Source of the DNA: CALZJC01 sp963781065
GTDB taxonomy: Bacteria > Acidobacteriota > Thermoanaerobaculia > Multivoradales > JAHEKO01
Assembly (NCBI GenBank): GCA_963781065.1
Contig: CAWAET010000002.1
Coordinates: 124,001 to 188,000 of the forward strand
Direction of reading: 5' to 3'
Length of the DNA stretch: 64,000 nt
Shown: positions 48,505 through 57,369 of the stretch, piece by piece
Position numbering within the stretch: the first letter of the stretch is position 1
How the letters are laid out: each line of letters begins with the position of its first letter
Notes under the pieces: model-generated
Told to the model about the DNA's origin: nothing
Database searches by the model: none
The model's input: only the letters and a program-made list of their open reading frames with translations
Program-made: the position numbers and the translations under genes

Positions 48505-49230
48505 TCAGGCGCCGCGAATGGCGTGCGCCAGCAGCCTCAGGTAGTGCGGCCGCGCCTCCTCAAGGACCGGCCGCAGCCGCTCGGGGAAGGGGCCGGTCTT
48601 GGGCCGGTAGGGCGCAAAGCCGGTCGAGCGGTGGACGTTGGCGTACCAGTGCGGCGCCCAGACGCCGTCCTCGGGCCGGCCGCCGGCCGGCCAGCTCAGC
48701 ATGCCGGGATCGGGCTCGAGGCCGAGGCGCCGGCAGAGCTTCTCGAGCACCGCCGCCGGCGCCAGCAGCAGCTCGCGCGAGTCGACCACCGGCGGCTCGG
48801 CGCCGGACCGGCGCAGCTCGTCGAAAAGCGCGCTCTGGATCGCGATGCCGGTGTCGGCCAGGCGCGGCGCCGCCAGCTGGTGACGCAGGCTGCGCAGCAC
48901 CTCCGCCGGGTCGCGGATCAGCAGGACGTTGGCGGTCTCGGCCAGAAAGCTCCGGTCGAGCTCGACCAGATGGTGGGCCATCTGCTTGAGAAACAAGACC
49001 GGCCGGTCGCAGGGGCCGAGGATCACCCGCCGCACCACCCGGTCGCCGTCGCAGTCGACCGCCGCCATCACCTCGCCGCCGCCCGGATGGTCGGCACCGC
49101 TGACCCGCAGGTAGTGGCCGTAGAGCGGCTCGTCGACCACCCGCGTATCGGGCCGCTGGCCGAAGGCGTACATCAGGGCCGTCGAGACGTTGCGCGGCCC
49201 CGACCAGAGGTTGATCCGCAGCGTGGCCAG
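48505..49230 (-). CDS. Sulfotransferase-family protein
   Basis: The protein has about 241 residues. The PAPS-binding loop of this family, INLWSGPRNVSTALMYAFG, is present only if translation begins upstream of the first ATG (49173). The frame allows a CTG at 49228-49230, which lies 1 nt beyond the stop of the preceding gene, so translational coupling is likely. Further motifs are DEPLYGHYLRVSG, FLKQMAHHLV, VLLIRDPAEVLRSL and a C-terminal WYANVHRSTGF. Relatives transfer sulfate to small molecules or are uncharacterised. The alternative start at 49173 would remove the nucleotide-binding loop and is unlikely. Confidence 0.75.
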   Translation of the reverse strand: MATLRINLWSGPRNVSTALMYAFGQRPDTRVVDEPLYGHYLRVSGADHPGGGEVMAAVDCDGDRVVRRVILGPCDRPVLFLKQMAHHLVELDRSFLAETANVLLIRDPAEVLRSLRHQLAAPRLADTGIAIQSALFDELRRSGAEPPVVDSRELLLAPAAVLEKLCRRLGLEPDPGMLSWPAGGRPEDGVWAPHWYANVHRSTGFAPYRPKTGPFPERLRPVLEEARPHYLRLLAHAIRGA

Positions 49231-49231
49231 C

Positions 49232-50380
49232 TCAGCCCCCGTCGAGCCACGACGGGCGTAGCCGCAGGGTGAGCACCAGGCTGCTGCCGTCGGGCTCCAC
49301 GGTCCGCATCCGCAGGCCGCAGCCGCGCCCGGTGACCTCGCAGCCAGCCAGCAGCAGCCAGCGACCGTTGGCCAGGCGCAGCAGATGGCTGTAGCCGACC
49401 TCGTCGCCCGCCACCGGCTCGGCGGCCGGCAGGCTGGCCACGACCCGCCAGGGGCCGCCGGGCGGCCGCTCGCTCAGGTGGAGCTCGGGCAGGCCGGGGC
49501 CGCGGTTGTCGAACCAGGCCACCGACAGGGGCGCGGCGGGGTCGGTGACCGGCAGATCGACCGACCAGGCGGGCTCGGCCCCGGGCGCCGAAGCGTCGCC
49601 GTCCCAGGGCAGCCACCGGTTGACGGTCCAGCCGGCGCCGCCGTCCGGGGAGAGGTAGATCCGGCCGTCGCGGGCCAGGTAGGCGACCTCGTCGCCCGGC
49701 CGCGGCACCAGGTGACCGCGCTCGCGCGCCGGCAGACCCGGCAGCCCGGTCACCCAGGAAGACGGCCTGAGGCCGGCGAGGAAGCGGCCGCTGCCGGTGA
49801 AGACGCCGGCGCCCGCCGTCGCCGTCGCCGCCGGACTGCCCACCGCCGCGACGGGCAGGCTGCCCTCCTCCTCCCACCCCCCGGCGGTCAGTCGGTAGGC
49901 CTCGGCGAGCACCACGCCGGCCTCGTCGGTCGGCCGGTGGAGGACGACCCAGGGCGTGCCGTCGCCGTCACGCGTCGGATAAGCGGTGGCCGAGGAGGCC
50001 GCCGCAAGGGCCCCCCCCAGCGCCTGCCAGCCGCCGTCGGCCCAACTCATCAGCTGCAGACAGTCGTCGCCGCAGCGGCTGAGAACCAGCACCGGGCCGG
50101 GAGCCACGGAGCCGCCCAACCGTCGCCGCTCACGCCAGTCCGGGTAGAGATTCGCCACCCCGGCCAGCGCCCGCAGCTCGACGATCCAGCCGGGGATCGC
50201 CTCCTGCCGGCTGGGCATGGCAAACAGGGCCACGCCCGCGACCGTGTCGACGCCGATCAGGGTGAGCGCCGTGTAGGCGTCGCAGACCTGGCGCAGGTCG
50301 AGATCGGCAGCGCCGGCCGGAGCCGTCCCGGCGCAGCAGACCGCCACGACCACCGACAGCAACAACAGCCGCCGTCTCAT
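49232..50380 (-). CDS. Exported protein of unknown function, possible beta-propeller
   Basis: This 382-residue protein has a signal peptide (LLLLSVVVAVCCAGTAPAGA) and then repetitive beta-type sequence with W and G spaced as in propeller blades (DGRIYLSPDGGAGWTVNRWL, LLRLANGRWLLLAG). I do not recognise a family. It lies 34 bp downstream of infC and ends where the sulfotransferase begins, so the three genes may be one transcript. The start is ATG 50380; a GTG lies one codon upstream. Confidence 0.65.
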   Translation of the reverse strand: MRRRLLLLSVVVAVCCAGTAPAGAADLDLRQVCDAYTALTLIGVDTVAGVALFAMPSRQEAIPGWIVELRALAGVANLYPDWRERRRLGGSVAPGPVLVLSRCGDDCLQLMSWADGGWQALGGALAAASSATAYPTRDGDGTPWVVLHRPTDEAGVVLAEAYRLTAGGWEEEGSLPVAAVGSPAATATAGAGVFTGSGRFLAGLRPSSWVTGLPGLPARERGHLVPRPGDEVAYLARDGRIYLSPDGGAGWTVNRWLPWDGDASAPGAEPAWSVDLPVTDPAAPLSVAWFDNRGPGLPELHLSERPPGGPWRVVASLPAAEPVAGDEVGYSHLLRLANGRWLLLAGCEVTGRGCGLRMRTVEPDGSSLVLTLRLRPSWLDGG

Positions 50381-50414
50381 CACTCAGTTGCCGGCCGTAG
50401 GAGGCGCCGGGCTG

Positions 50415-50960
50415 CTAGTGCGGGGTCGCCGTCGGCGCGAGGACCATCACCATGCGACGACCCTCGAGACCGGTGGTGCGGCCCTCGACCTCCGAGATTT
50501 CGGCCAGCTCCTGCGAGACCCGGTCCAGGATCTCGGCCCCCAATTCGGGCCGGCGTAGCTGGCGGTAGCGGAAGAAGATCGTCACCTTGACCTTCTTGCC
50601 CTGCTCGAGGAAGCGGCGGGCGCGCTTCGTCTTGATGTCGTAGTCGTGGTCTTCGATGTTGGGTCGGTACTTGATCTCCTTGACATCGATGACATGCGTC
50701 TTCTTCTTCGACTCGCGCTTCTTCTTCTCGCGCTCGTACTTGAGCTTGCCCCAATCCAGGATGCGGACGACCGGCGGGTCCGCGGTGGGGCCGACCTCGA
50801 CCAGATCCAGGCCGCGCTCCTGGGCCTCGCGCCGCGCGTCCTCGATCGAGACGATGCCCATCTGCTCGCCCTCGGGACCGATCAGCCGCACCGGGCTGCG
50901 CCGGATGCGGAGATTGGTCCGCGGCTCCTGGACCTTGGGCGCTGGCGCTCGGCGTCTCAC
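50415..50960 (-). CDS. infC: Translation initiation factor IF-3
   Basis: This is a complete two-domain IF-3: N-domain VRLIGPEGEQMGIVSIEDAR, the lysine-rich linker LKYEREKKKRESKKK, and C-domain DVKEIKYRPNIEDHDYDIK, KVKVTIFFRYRQLRRPELG and GRRMVMVLAPT. It prevents early joining of ribosomal subunits and proofreads the initiator tRNA. GTG at 50960 gives 181 residues, the usual length. GTG at 50990 would add ten residues. Neither has a good ribosome binding site. The expected downstream rpmI and rplT are absent, and thrS is not upstream. Confidence 0.92.
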   Translation of the reverse strand: MRRRAPAPKVQEPRTNLRIRRSPVRLIGPEGEQMGIVSIEDARREAQERGLDLVEVGPTADPPVVRILDWGKLKYEREKKKRESKKKTHVIDVKEIKYRPNIEDHDYDIKTKRARRFLEQGKKVKVTIFFRYRQLRRPELGAEILDRVSQELAEISEVEGRTTGLEGRRMVMVLAPTATPH

Positions 50961-51123
50961 GAATTCGGGGCGACAGGCGCGATTCCGCACCGGGCTGGCG
51001 ACAGCCCGCGACCGGAGAGGGGATACCGAGAGGGAGCGCTCAAGCTACGACCGGAAGCGCTGCGGAGGACTGGCAGGAAGCAATCACTGGCGCAGAGCTT
51101 AACACAGGACCGGGGCGGAAGAG

Positions 51124-52332
51124 TCAACCGCGCCCCTGACGACGGCGGGCCATCACCAGGCGGTGGCCGGCGACGCCGCGCCGCCGAAAGCCCAGCAGGT
51201 GGAAGAACTGCAGGGCCTCCCAGCGGGCGATTCGGCGGTCGATGACAAAGGCGCCCTCGTTGTCGGGATCCCGGCGCACGCCCGGCAGCCAGTGGAGGAA
51301 TCGCTCGAGCCGCCAGGGGCGCACCCGCTCCGACAGGCGGAGCCAGAACGGATTCACCGGATCCACCAGGAAGAAGCCCTCCTCACCCTGGTCCTGGTAG
51401 AGGGGCATCAGCACCATGCCGTCGAACGGCGACCTCACTTCGCCCGCGCGGTCGGTGGCCAGCGCATCGCCGCTCGCCACCGGCTGGAAGCTGACCAGGC
51501 CGGGGCGGCTGCGGAAACCGTCCTCCGAGCTGATCGCATGGCGGTAGCGCACTTCCACCACGACCGGCAGGCCGCGGCTCTCGTTCTCCAGCAGAGTGCG
51601 CGCAGCGGCGTACTCGGCATGGCCGTCGGCCAGCAGGCCGGCCGCCTCGAGAGCGATCCAGATCGCCGCCTCGGCGCGGACGGCGGCCTCGGCCTCGTCG
51701 TGCTGGCCGGCCTCGAAGCCGACCGGGATGACGCCCTCCGCCGTCAGGTGGTGCGCCATGGTGCCGCTCAACTCCTCGTCGAGGCCGAGCACCAGCGGCA
51801 CCGGGAATCGGTTGGCGAAGCGGCGGTTGAGCAGCGTGTCGTCGATCACCACGAAGGCCGGCCCCGGCCCCGAGATGGTATGCAGGTCGAGGGCGTAGAC
51901 CTCGCCGCGCGCCCGCCCGAGCGCCGCCCGCACCTCCCGCTCGAGCTCGCGCAGCTGGCGGTCCTCGATCGACACCGGCTCGGTCACGTCGAACGCCTCG
52001 AGGCGCGGCCGCAGCCAGATCCGATTGAGGTCCTCGTCGATGAAACGGCGGCCGACCGCCAGCGCCTCGAGATTGCCCGCCAGACCGAGCAACTCGCCGC
52101 GCGCCAGCCCAACCTCGCCGAGCCGCGACAGCACCCGCTCGAGCCCCAGCAGCCCGGCAGGCTCGTTGCCGTGCAGGCCGCCGACGACGAGCAGCGTCGG
52201 CCCGGGCTGCTCCGCGGTCACCCGAACCACCACCCGCGGCCACGACCGCCCTGTCGGCGCATTCGCCACCGCCGCGGCGGCCTGACCTTCCCCCCGCGCC
52301 TCGGCGCTCTCCACGCCCAAGCTCTCCGTCAT
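51124..52332 (-). CDS. Succinylglutamate desuccinylase/aspartoacylase-family protein
   Basis: The 402-residue zinc hydrolase of the M14-like AstE/AspA family has the metal motif GGLHGNEPAG (His and Glu), DLNRIW, and the third ligand in YALDLHTISG. The catalytic Glu region is VEVRYRHAISSEDG. The C-terminal 100 residues are a basic extension (PWRLERFLHWLPGV). Such enzymes cut acyl or amide bonds of small amino acid derivatives; the substrate is not clear. The start at 52332 is supported by GGAAG upstream. The frame extends further to 52419 without family similarity. Confidence 0.8.
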   Translation of the reverse strand: MTESLGVESAEARGEGQAAAAVANAPTGRSWPRVVVRVTAEQPGPTLLVVGGLHGNEPAGLLGLERVLSRLGEVGLARGELLGLAGNLEALAVGRRFIDEDLNRIWLRPRLEAFDVTEPVSIEDRQLRELEREVRAALGRARGEVYALDLHTISGPGPAFVVIDDTLLNRRFANRFPVPLVLGLDEELSGTMAHHLTAEGVIPVGFEAGQHDEAEAAVRAEAAIWIALEAAGLLADGHAEYAAARTLLENESRGLPVVVEVRYRHAISSEDGFRSRPGLVSFQPVASGDALATDRAGEVRSPFDGMVLMPLYQDQGEEGFFLVDPVNPFWLRLSERVRPWRLERFLHWLPGVRRDPDNEGAFVIDRRIARWEALQFFHLLGFRRRGVAGHRLVMARRRQGRG

Positions 52333-52524
52333 GACAACCGGTCTTCCATTCTCTGTTCTGTCGGCGGATCCGCGGGCGGGAGGTTCACGCCCGAGCTCGG
52401 GCCCGCGCGAGCATAGCACTCCGCGGCGACCCTCGGCGCGTCAGATCTTCGCCGGCCGGCGCGGCGCCCGCGACCTTCGACCTGCCCTTTCGCCGCCGCC
52501 CGAAACCCGATAGCCTCCCCGTTC

Positions 52525-53973
52525 GTGAGCCGATCGATCGAGCACGGCGGGGCCGCCCTGGCCACGAGCTCCTACGAGGAGTTCCTGGCTCGTTACCCCG
52601 AGTACGGCACGACCCTGGAGCTGGACGAGCTGCGCCAGCGCGAGTACTCGCGCCTCGACGCCGCGGGCGAGATCTACCTCGACTACACCGGCGGCTCGCT
52701 CTACGGCGCCAGCCAGGTGCGGACCCACCAGCGGTTCCTGCTCGAGACGGTGCTCGGCAACCCGCACTCGACCAACCCCACCTCGCGGGCCGCCACCGAG
52801 CGGGTCGAGGCCTGCCGCCGGCAGGTTCTCGAGTTCTTCAACGGCACGCCGGAGGAGTACGCGGTGATCTTCACCGCCAACGCCAGCCAAGCCCTCAAGC
52901 TGGTCGGCGAGTCGTACCCCTTCGAGCCCGGCGACCGGTTCCTGCTCACCTTCGACAACCACAACTCGGTCAACGGCATCCGCGAGTTCGACCGCGCCCA
53001 CGGCGCCGAAACGGCCTATGTCCCCGTGGTGCCGCCCGAGATGGTGGTCGACGAGGCGACGCTCGACGAGTATCTGGCGACCTCCCGGCCCGGCGGGCAC
53101 AACCTGTTCGCCTACCCCGCGCAGTCCAACTTCTCCGGTGTCCAGCATCCGCTGGAGTGGATCGCCCGGGCGCAGTCGGCCGGCTGGGACGTGCTGCTCG
53201 ACGCCGCCGCCTACGTCGGCACCACCCGCCTCGATCTCGGCCGCTGGAAGCCTGACTACGTTGCGGTCTCGTTCTACAAGATGTTCGGCTACCCCACCGG
53301 CGTCGGGGTGCTGATCGCGCGCTGGCCGGCGCTCGCCAAGCTCCACCGGCCGTGGTTCGCCGGCGGCACCATCACCGTCGCCTCGGTCCAGGCCGACAGC
53401 CACGTGCTGGCCGCCGGCGCCGCCGCCTTCGAGGACGGGACGCTCGACTACGCCAACATCCCGGCGGTGGCCACCGGCCTGAGCTTCCTCGCCGAGGCCG
53501 GCCTCGACCGCATCCACCGGCGAGTGGGCTGCCTGACCTCCTGGCTGATCGAACAGCTGCTCGCTCTGCGCCACGCCGGCGGCCGCCCGCTGGTGATGCT
53601 GTACGGCCCGCGCCGGCCCGGCCGCCGCGGCGGGACGGTGACCTTCAACTTCTGCGACCCCGCGGGCCAGCTGCTCGACCACGAGCTGATCGAAGAGCAG
53701 GCCGGGCGCCGCCGGATCTCGCTGCGCACCGGCTGCTTCTGCAACCCGGGGGCGGGCGAGATGGCCCTGGGGCTGTCGCGCGAGGAGCTCGTAACCTGTT
53801 TCGGCCAGCGGCCGGACGGCATGACCTACGAGGAGTTCCGCACCTGCATCGACGACAAGGGCACCGGCGCGGTGCGGGTGTCGCTGGGCATCGCCTCGAA
53901 CTTCGCCGACGTCGAGCACTTCCTGCGCTTCGCGGCCAGCTTTCTCGACCAGCCGGCCGCCGCCGGCTCGTAG
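52525..53973 (+). CDS. NifS-like class V aminotransferase, molybdenum cofactor sulfurase-like
   Basis: The 482-residue PLP enzyme of the cysteine desulfurase family resembles the N-terminal domain of Moco sulfurases (MOCOS/ABA3). It has IYLDYTGGSLYGASQV, GNPHSTNPTS, FTANASQALKLVGES, the PLP lysine in VSFYKMFGYPTG and a conserved Cys motif TGCFCNPGAGE. Moco sulfurases add the terminal sulfur to the cofactor of xanthine oxidase-type enzymes. This window has such an enzyme at 13.8-18.5 kb, although it is far away. The GTG start lies 8 nt after a TAGCCT -10-like hexamer (52511-52516), again suggesting a leaderless mRNA. It lacks the C-terminal MOSC domain of the eukaryotic proteins. Confidence 0.8.
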   Translation: MSRSIEHGGAALATSSYEEFLARYPEYGTTLELDELRQREYSRLDAAGEIYLDYTGGSLYGASQVRTHQRFLLETVLGNPHSTNPTSRAATERVEACRRQVLEFFNGTPEEYAVIFTANASQALKLVGESYPFEPGDRFLLTFDNHNSVNGIREFDRAHGAETAYVPVVPPEMVVDEATLDEYLATSRPGGHNLFAYPAQSNFSGVQHPLEWIARAQSAGWDVLLDAAAYVGTTRLDLGRWKPDYVAVSFYKMFGYPTGVGVLIARWPALAKLHRPWFAGGTITVASVQADSHVLAAGAAAFEDGTLDYANIPAVATGLSFLAEAGLDRIHRRVGCLTSWLIEQLLALRHAGGRPLVMLYGPRRPGRRGGTVTFNFCDPAGQLLDHELIEEQAGRRRISLRTGCFCNPGAGEMALGLSREELVTCFGQRPDGMTYEEFRTCIDDKGTGAVRVSLGIASNFADVEHFLRFAASFLDQPAAAGS

Positions 53974-53980
53974 CCGGCAG

Positions 53981-55885
53981 CTAACTGTCGGAGTCGCGGT
54001 CCCACTCGAGCCGCTGGACCACCGGCAGCTGCAGGGCGCGCTCGCGGTCGAGGTCGAGCGAGCCGACGTGCAGCGACAGCGGCGCCTGCACCCACTTGTA
54101 GATCGAGCGGGTGAACAGCTCGACGAACTCCCGCGCCCAGTCGGCCAGCCGCTCGGGATCCTGGTCGGGGAACAGCGACCGCAGGGCGCGCGCCACCTCG
54201 GCCGAGGTCAGCTTGTCGCCGGCGTAGAGGCGCAGGCAGGCATCGAGGACCGGGAACGGCATAAGCTCGGACTCAGCCGTCTGGTCGGCGGCCAGCTCCG
54301 GGCCCGGAATGGTGTCCAGGGTGCGGGCGATGCCGGCAAAGCCGAACCGCTGGTGCAGCCGCTCGAGCATGGCCACGACCACCGTCTTGGGCAGGTTGGC
54401 GATCACCGACAGGCCGCCCTCGAGGTCGCCGCCGATGGTGGTGTAGCCCACCGCCTTCTCGCTCATGTCGCCGGTCTGGAGGAACAGGCCCCCGGCGCTG
54501 TTGGCCCAGTTCCACATCCGCTGGGCGCGCAGCCGCGCCTGGATGTTCTGCCGCGCCACCGGCGACGGCTCGCTGCCACCGAGCATCTCGCGGGCCGCCT
54601 CGACCTCGCGCTCGTAGGCGTTGTCGATCGAGACCGTCCGCAGCGGCACCCCGAGATCCCGGCAGAGGGTCTCGGCGGCGGCGCGGGTGCCCTCGCCGGA
54701 GTAGCGGGTGGGCATGTAGAAGGCGCGCAGCAGCCCTTCGGTCTCCTGGCCCTCGACCGCCTCCAGCAGCTGCGCCGCCCGCCAGGCGACCAGCAGCGTG
54801 AGGGTCGAATCGCGACCGCCGGACAGGGCGACACCGAGGCAGCGGAAGCCGCCGGTCTTGACGAAGTAGTCCTTGACCCCCAGGGCCAGCACTTCGAAGA
54901 CCTCGTCGAGCTGCTCCTGGCGCGGCGAGCGATCCGGGATCTCGTCGCTGGGCAGGAAGAAGCTGCCGCCCACGGGGGAGGGATAGTCCAGCCGCGACCG
55001 ATCCGCGGTGGCACCGCCGCAGTCGAGCACCGCGATCCGGCGGTTCCGCTGGATGAACTCGTTGCTGTCGCGGCGCCAGGTGGTGTTCTCCGAGCGCAGC
55101 TGGAGCGTGCGATCGAGGTCGACCACCGCCGCCGCCGAGCCCTCGACCAGCCGCGGCGCGTCGAGCACCAGGCGGCCGTTCTGGAAGATGTAGCCGCCGC
55201 CGTCGAAGATCAGGCCGTCCTGGCAGCCGACGGCGTTGGTGTAGACGTAGGTGACCTGGTTGTCGGCCGAGCGGGTGGCGAACATCTCGCGCCGCGTCTC
55301 GATGACGCCGGCCCGGTAGGGTGAGGCCGAGGCGTTGACCACGACCTCGGCGCCCGAGTAGCAGCGCCGCCGCGCCGGCCCGTCCGGCGACCAGGCGTCT
55401 TCGCAGACCTCCACCGCCACCAGGCCGAAGTCGAAGCGGAACAGGTAATCGCCCAGCGGCACGCCGCCGACCTCGCCCTCCAGGCTCGGCCCGCCGCGCG
55501 AGAAGGTACGCTCCTCGTAGAAGACGTTGTAGGTCGGCAGCTTCTCTTTCGGCACGAAGCCCATCACCCGGCCGTCGTGCACCACGGCGGCGCAGTTGAA
55601 CAGCTGGCTGCCGTCCGCGATGGTGGTGCCGAGGACGAACACCGTCGGCCAGGCGGCGGTGGCCTCGACGAACCGGTCGAGCTGGCGGCGCTGCGCGGCG
55701 ACAAAACCGCGCCACTGGATCAGGTCCTCCGGCGGATAGCCGCCGATGACCTGCTCGGGAAAGCAGGCCAGGGTGACCTCGTCGGCAGCCGCCGCCGCGG
55801 CCATCTCGATCAGCCGATCGGTGTTCGAGCGCACCGCGCCCACCGTCGGGCTGACGGTTGCCACCGCGATCTTTATCAGGCGCAA
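53981..55885 (-). CDS. nadE: Glutamine-dependent NAD+ synthetase
   Basis: The 634-residue protein has a nitrilase-type glutaminase domain (about 1-290) with its Glu-Lys-Cys triad in CFPEQVIGG, VPKEKLPTY and VEVCEDAW. The NAD synthetase domain (about 320-634) has the ATP-binding SGGRDSTLTLLV, GDMSEKAVGYTTIGGD and a C-terminal LADWAREFVELF. It amidates nicotinic acid adenine dinucleotide to NAD. The start is TTG at 55885, supported by GGAGGA 9 nt upstream. It heads away from ytxJ with only 37 bp between them and may share that transcript. Confidence 0.93.
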   Translation of the reverse strand: MRLIKIAVATVSPTVGAVRSNTDRLIEMAAAAAADEVTLACFPEQVIGGYPPEDLIQWRGFVAAQRRQLDRFVEATAAWPTVFVLGTTIADGSQLFNCAAVVHDGRVMGFVPKEKLPTYNVFYEERTFSRGGPSLEGEVGGVPLGDYLFRFDFGLVAVEVCEDAWSPDGPARRRCYSGAEVVVNASASPYRAGVIETRREMFATRSADNQVTYVYTNAVGCQDGLIFDGGGYIFQNGRLVLDAPRLVEGSAAAVVDLDRTLQLRSENTTWRRDSNEFIQRNRRIAVLDCGGATADRSRLDYPSPVGGSFFLPSDEIPDRSPRQEQLDEVFEVLALGVKDYFVKTGGFRCLGVALSGGRDSTLTLLVAWRAAQLLEAVEGQETEGLLRAFYMPTRYSGEGTRAAAETLCRDLGVPLRTVSIDNAYEREVEAAREMLGGSEPSPVARQNIQARLRAQRMWNWANSAGGLFLQTGDMSEKAVGYTTIGGDLEGGLSVIANLPKTVVVAMLERLHQRFGFAGIARTLDTIPGPELAADQTAESELMPFPVLDACLRLYAGDKLTSAEVARALRSLFPDQDPERLADWAREFVELFTRSIYKWVQAPLSLHVGSLDLDRERALQLPVVQRLEWDRDSDS

Positions 55886-55922
55886 ATCGAACGGTCCTCC
55901 GCGTGCGGGTTGTCGGCTGATC

Positions 55923-56282
55923 CTACCGCGGACCGGCTCGGGCCGGCTCTACGGTCTGGCGGCGCAGGCTTTCCGCGCGGATGCGCCAGTGGCTGGCGTG
56001 CCAGACCGCCTTGCCGTCGCGCAGCAGCATCGCCTGCGGCGACTCGTGCCGGATGCCGGTGCGGCGGGCAAGCTCGTCGGAGAGCGGCCGCGCGGTCTGC
56101 ACCTCGATCAGGGCGTGGCCCGTGGCGCCGGCCTCGCCGGCGAAGGCCCGATACTCCTCCAGCGCGGCCGCCGAGATCGGGCAGGTCAGGCTGTGCTTGA
56201 AGATCCAGACCGGTTCGCTGCGCGAGCGCGCCAGCCAGCCTTCCAGCTCATCCATCGCGTTCAGCTTTGTCAGGTCGCCCAT
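55923..56282 (-). CDS. ytxJ: Monothiol bacilliredoxin, YtxJ family
   Basis: The 119-residue thioredoxin-fold protein has the family motif FKHSLTCPIS (Cys34) and a typical VQTARPLSDELARRTGIRHESPQ segment. YtxJ/BrxC proteins remove bacillithiol from mixed disulfides. Their presence implies that the organism makes bacillithiol rather than glutathione. The ATG at 56282 is chosen because the frame upstream (to 56495) has no similarity. It lies 146 bp after folK on the same strand. Confidence 0.87.
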   Translation of the reverse strand: MGDLTKLNAMDELEGWLARSRSEPVWIFKHSLTCPISAAALEEYRAFAGEAGATGHALIEVQTARPLSDELARRTGIRHESPQAMLLRDGKAVWHASHWRIRAESLRRQTVEPARAGPR

Positions 56283-56427
56283 GATCGCTTGTCTCCCGGT
56301 GGCAGCGCCGTCCTTCGTGGACACGATACCCGGCCAGCGCCAGGTCGCACCAGGCCGCCGGCCGGCAAGCCGCTGGCCGGCCGGCCGCGACCCCACCTCG
56401 GCAGGTTCAACCTTGGCGGGTCGACCG

Positions 56428-56967
56428 CTATTCCTGCGTCTCCTCGGCGCCGCCGCGCGGCAGCGCGGCGATGCGGCGGGGCGGATCCTCGCCACCGACG
56501 AGGCCGGCGGCCACCTCGGCCAGCCGCTCTCCGGTCACCGGGTGGCACACGTCCGGGCCGACCTCGGCCAGAGGCAGGGCCAAGTAGGCCCGATCGAGGA
56601 TTTCGGGATCCGGGATACGCAGTCCGGCCGCCGGGTCGTCGATCACCCGCGAGCCGAACAGCGCGATGTCGAGATCGATGGTCCTGGGGGCGTCGCGGTC
56701 GCCTTGCCGGCGGCGCCCGAGATCGGCCTCGATTCGACGCAGCAGACGCTTGAGCGCCGCCGGGGCCAACGCGGTGCGGAAGCGGACGGCCGCGTTGAGG
56801 AAGCGAGGCGTCCCCGGCGCCCCGTACGGCTCGGACTCCCAGACGCCGGAGACCGCCTCGAGGTCGAGCTCGCGCCGCAGCCGCGAGATCGCCCGCTCGA
56901 GGTTGGCGCGCGGCTCGATGTTCGAGCCCAGCGTGATGAACACCGTGGTCGGCGCCGGTTCAGCCAC
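56428..56967 (-). CDS. folK: 2-amino-4-hydroxy-6-hydroxymethyldihydropteridine pyrophosphokinase
   Basis: This 179-residue HPPK transfers pyrophosphate from ATP in folate synthesis. Motifs are FITLGSNIEPRANLERAI, SEPYGAPGTPRFLNAAV, RRQGDRDAPRTIDLDIALFG and DPEILDRAYLALPLAEVG. The GTG at 56967 overlaps the end of folB by 8 bp, so the two are coupled. Another in-frame GTG at 56988 is possible. Confidence 0.93.
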   Translation of the reverse strand: MAEPAPTTVFITLGSNIEPRANLERAISRLRRELDLEAVSGVWESEPYGAPGTPRFLNAAVRFRTALAPAALKRLLRRIEADLGRRRQGDRDAPRTIDLDIALFGSRVIDDPAAGLRIPDPEILDRAYLALPLAEVGPDVCHPVTGERLAEVAAGLVGGEDPPRRIAALPRGGAEETQE

Positions 56968-57340
56968 TCGCGAAATCCGCCGGCCCACGCGAGATCTCGA
57001 CGCCGACCGACTCGGCGAAGCGCAGCGCGCCCGGCTTCTCCACTTTCACCACCGCCCGCGCGGCACCGTGGTCGACGACGCAGATCCGGGCGATGCCGGC
57101 GGCCAGCGCCTCGACGAGGAAGTGCCGGGAGCTCTCGACGTAGGCGATCACCGCCTTGGTCAGGGTGCGGTAGTTGAGGGTGTCGGCAACGTCGTCGCTG
57201 GCGCCCGCGGCGCGCAGGTCGGTGTACAGCGCCAGGTTGATCAGGATGTCCTGCGGCTTCTCCCGCTCCCAGTCGTTGATGCCGATGATGCCGCGCAGCA
57301 GCAGGTCGCGAATCAGGATCCGGTCGCTCTCGTCACTCAT
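56960..57340 (-). CDS. folB: Dihydroneopterin aldolase
   Basis: The 126-residue protein has the DHNA signature RDLLLRGIIGINDWEREKPQ, DLRAAGASDDVADTLNYRTL, SSRHFLVEALA and VVKVEKPGALRFAESVGVEI. It acts one step before FolK. A GGGAGAG ribosome binding site precedes the ATG. It follows the SDR gene by 29 bp and overlaps folK, so SDR-folB-folK forms an operon. Confidence 0.93.
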   Translation of the reverse strand: MSDESDRILIRDLLLRGIIGINDWEREKPQDILINLALYTDLRAAGASDDVADTLNYRTLTKAVIAYVESSRHFLVEALAAGIARICVVDHGAARAVVKVEKPGALRFAESVGVEISRGPADFASG

Positions 57341-57369
57341 CTCATCTCTCCCGCGATCTCCAGCCCCCT

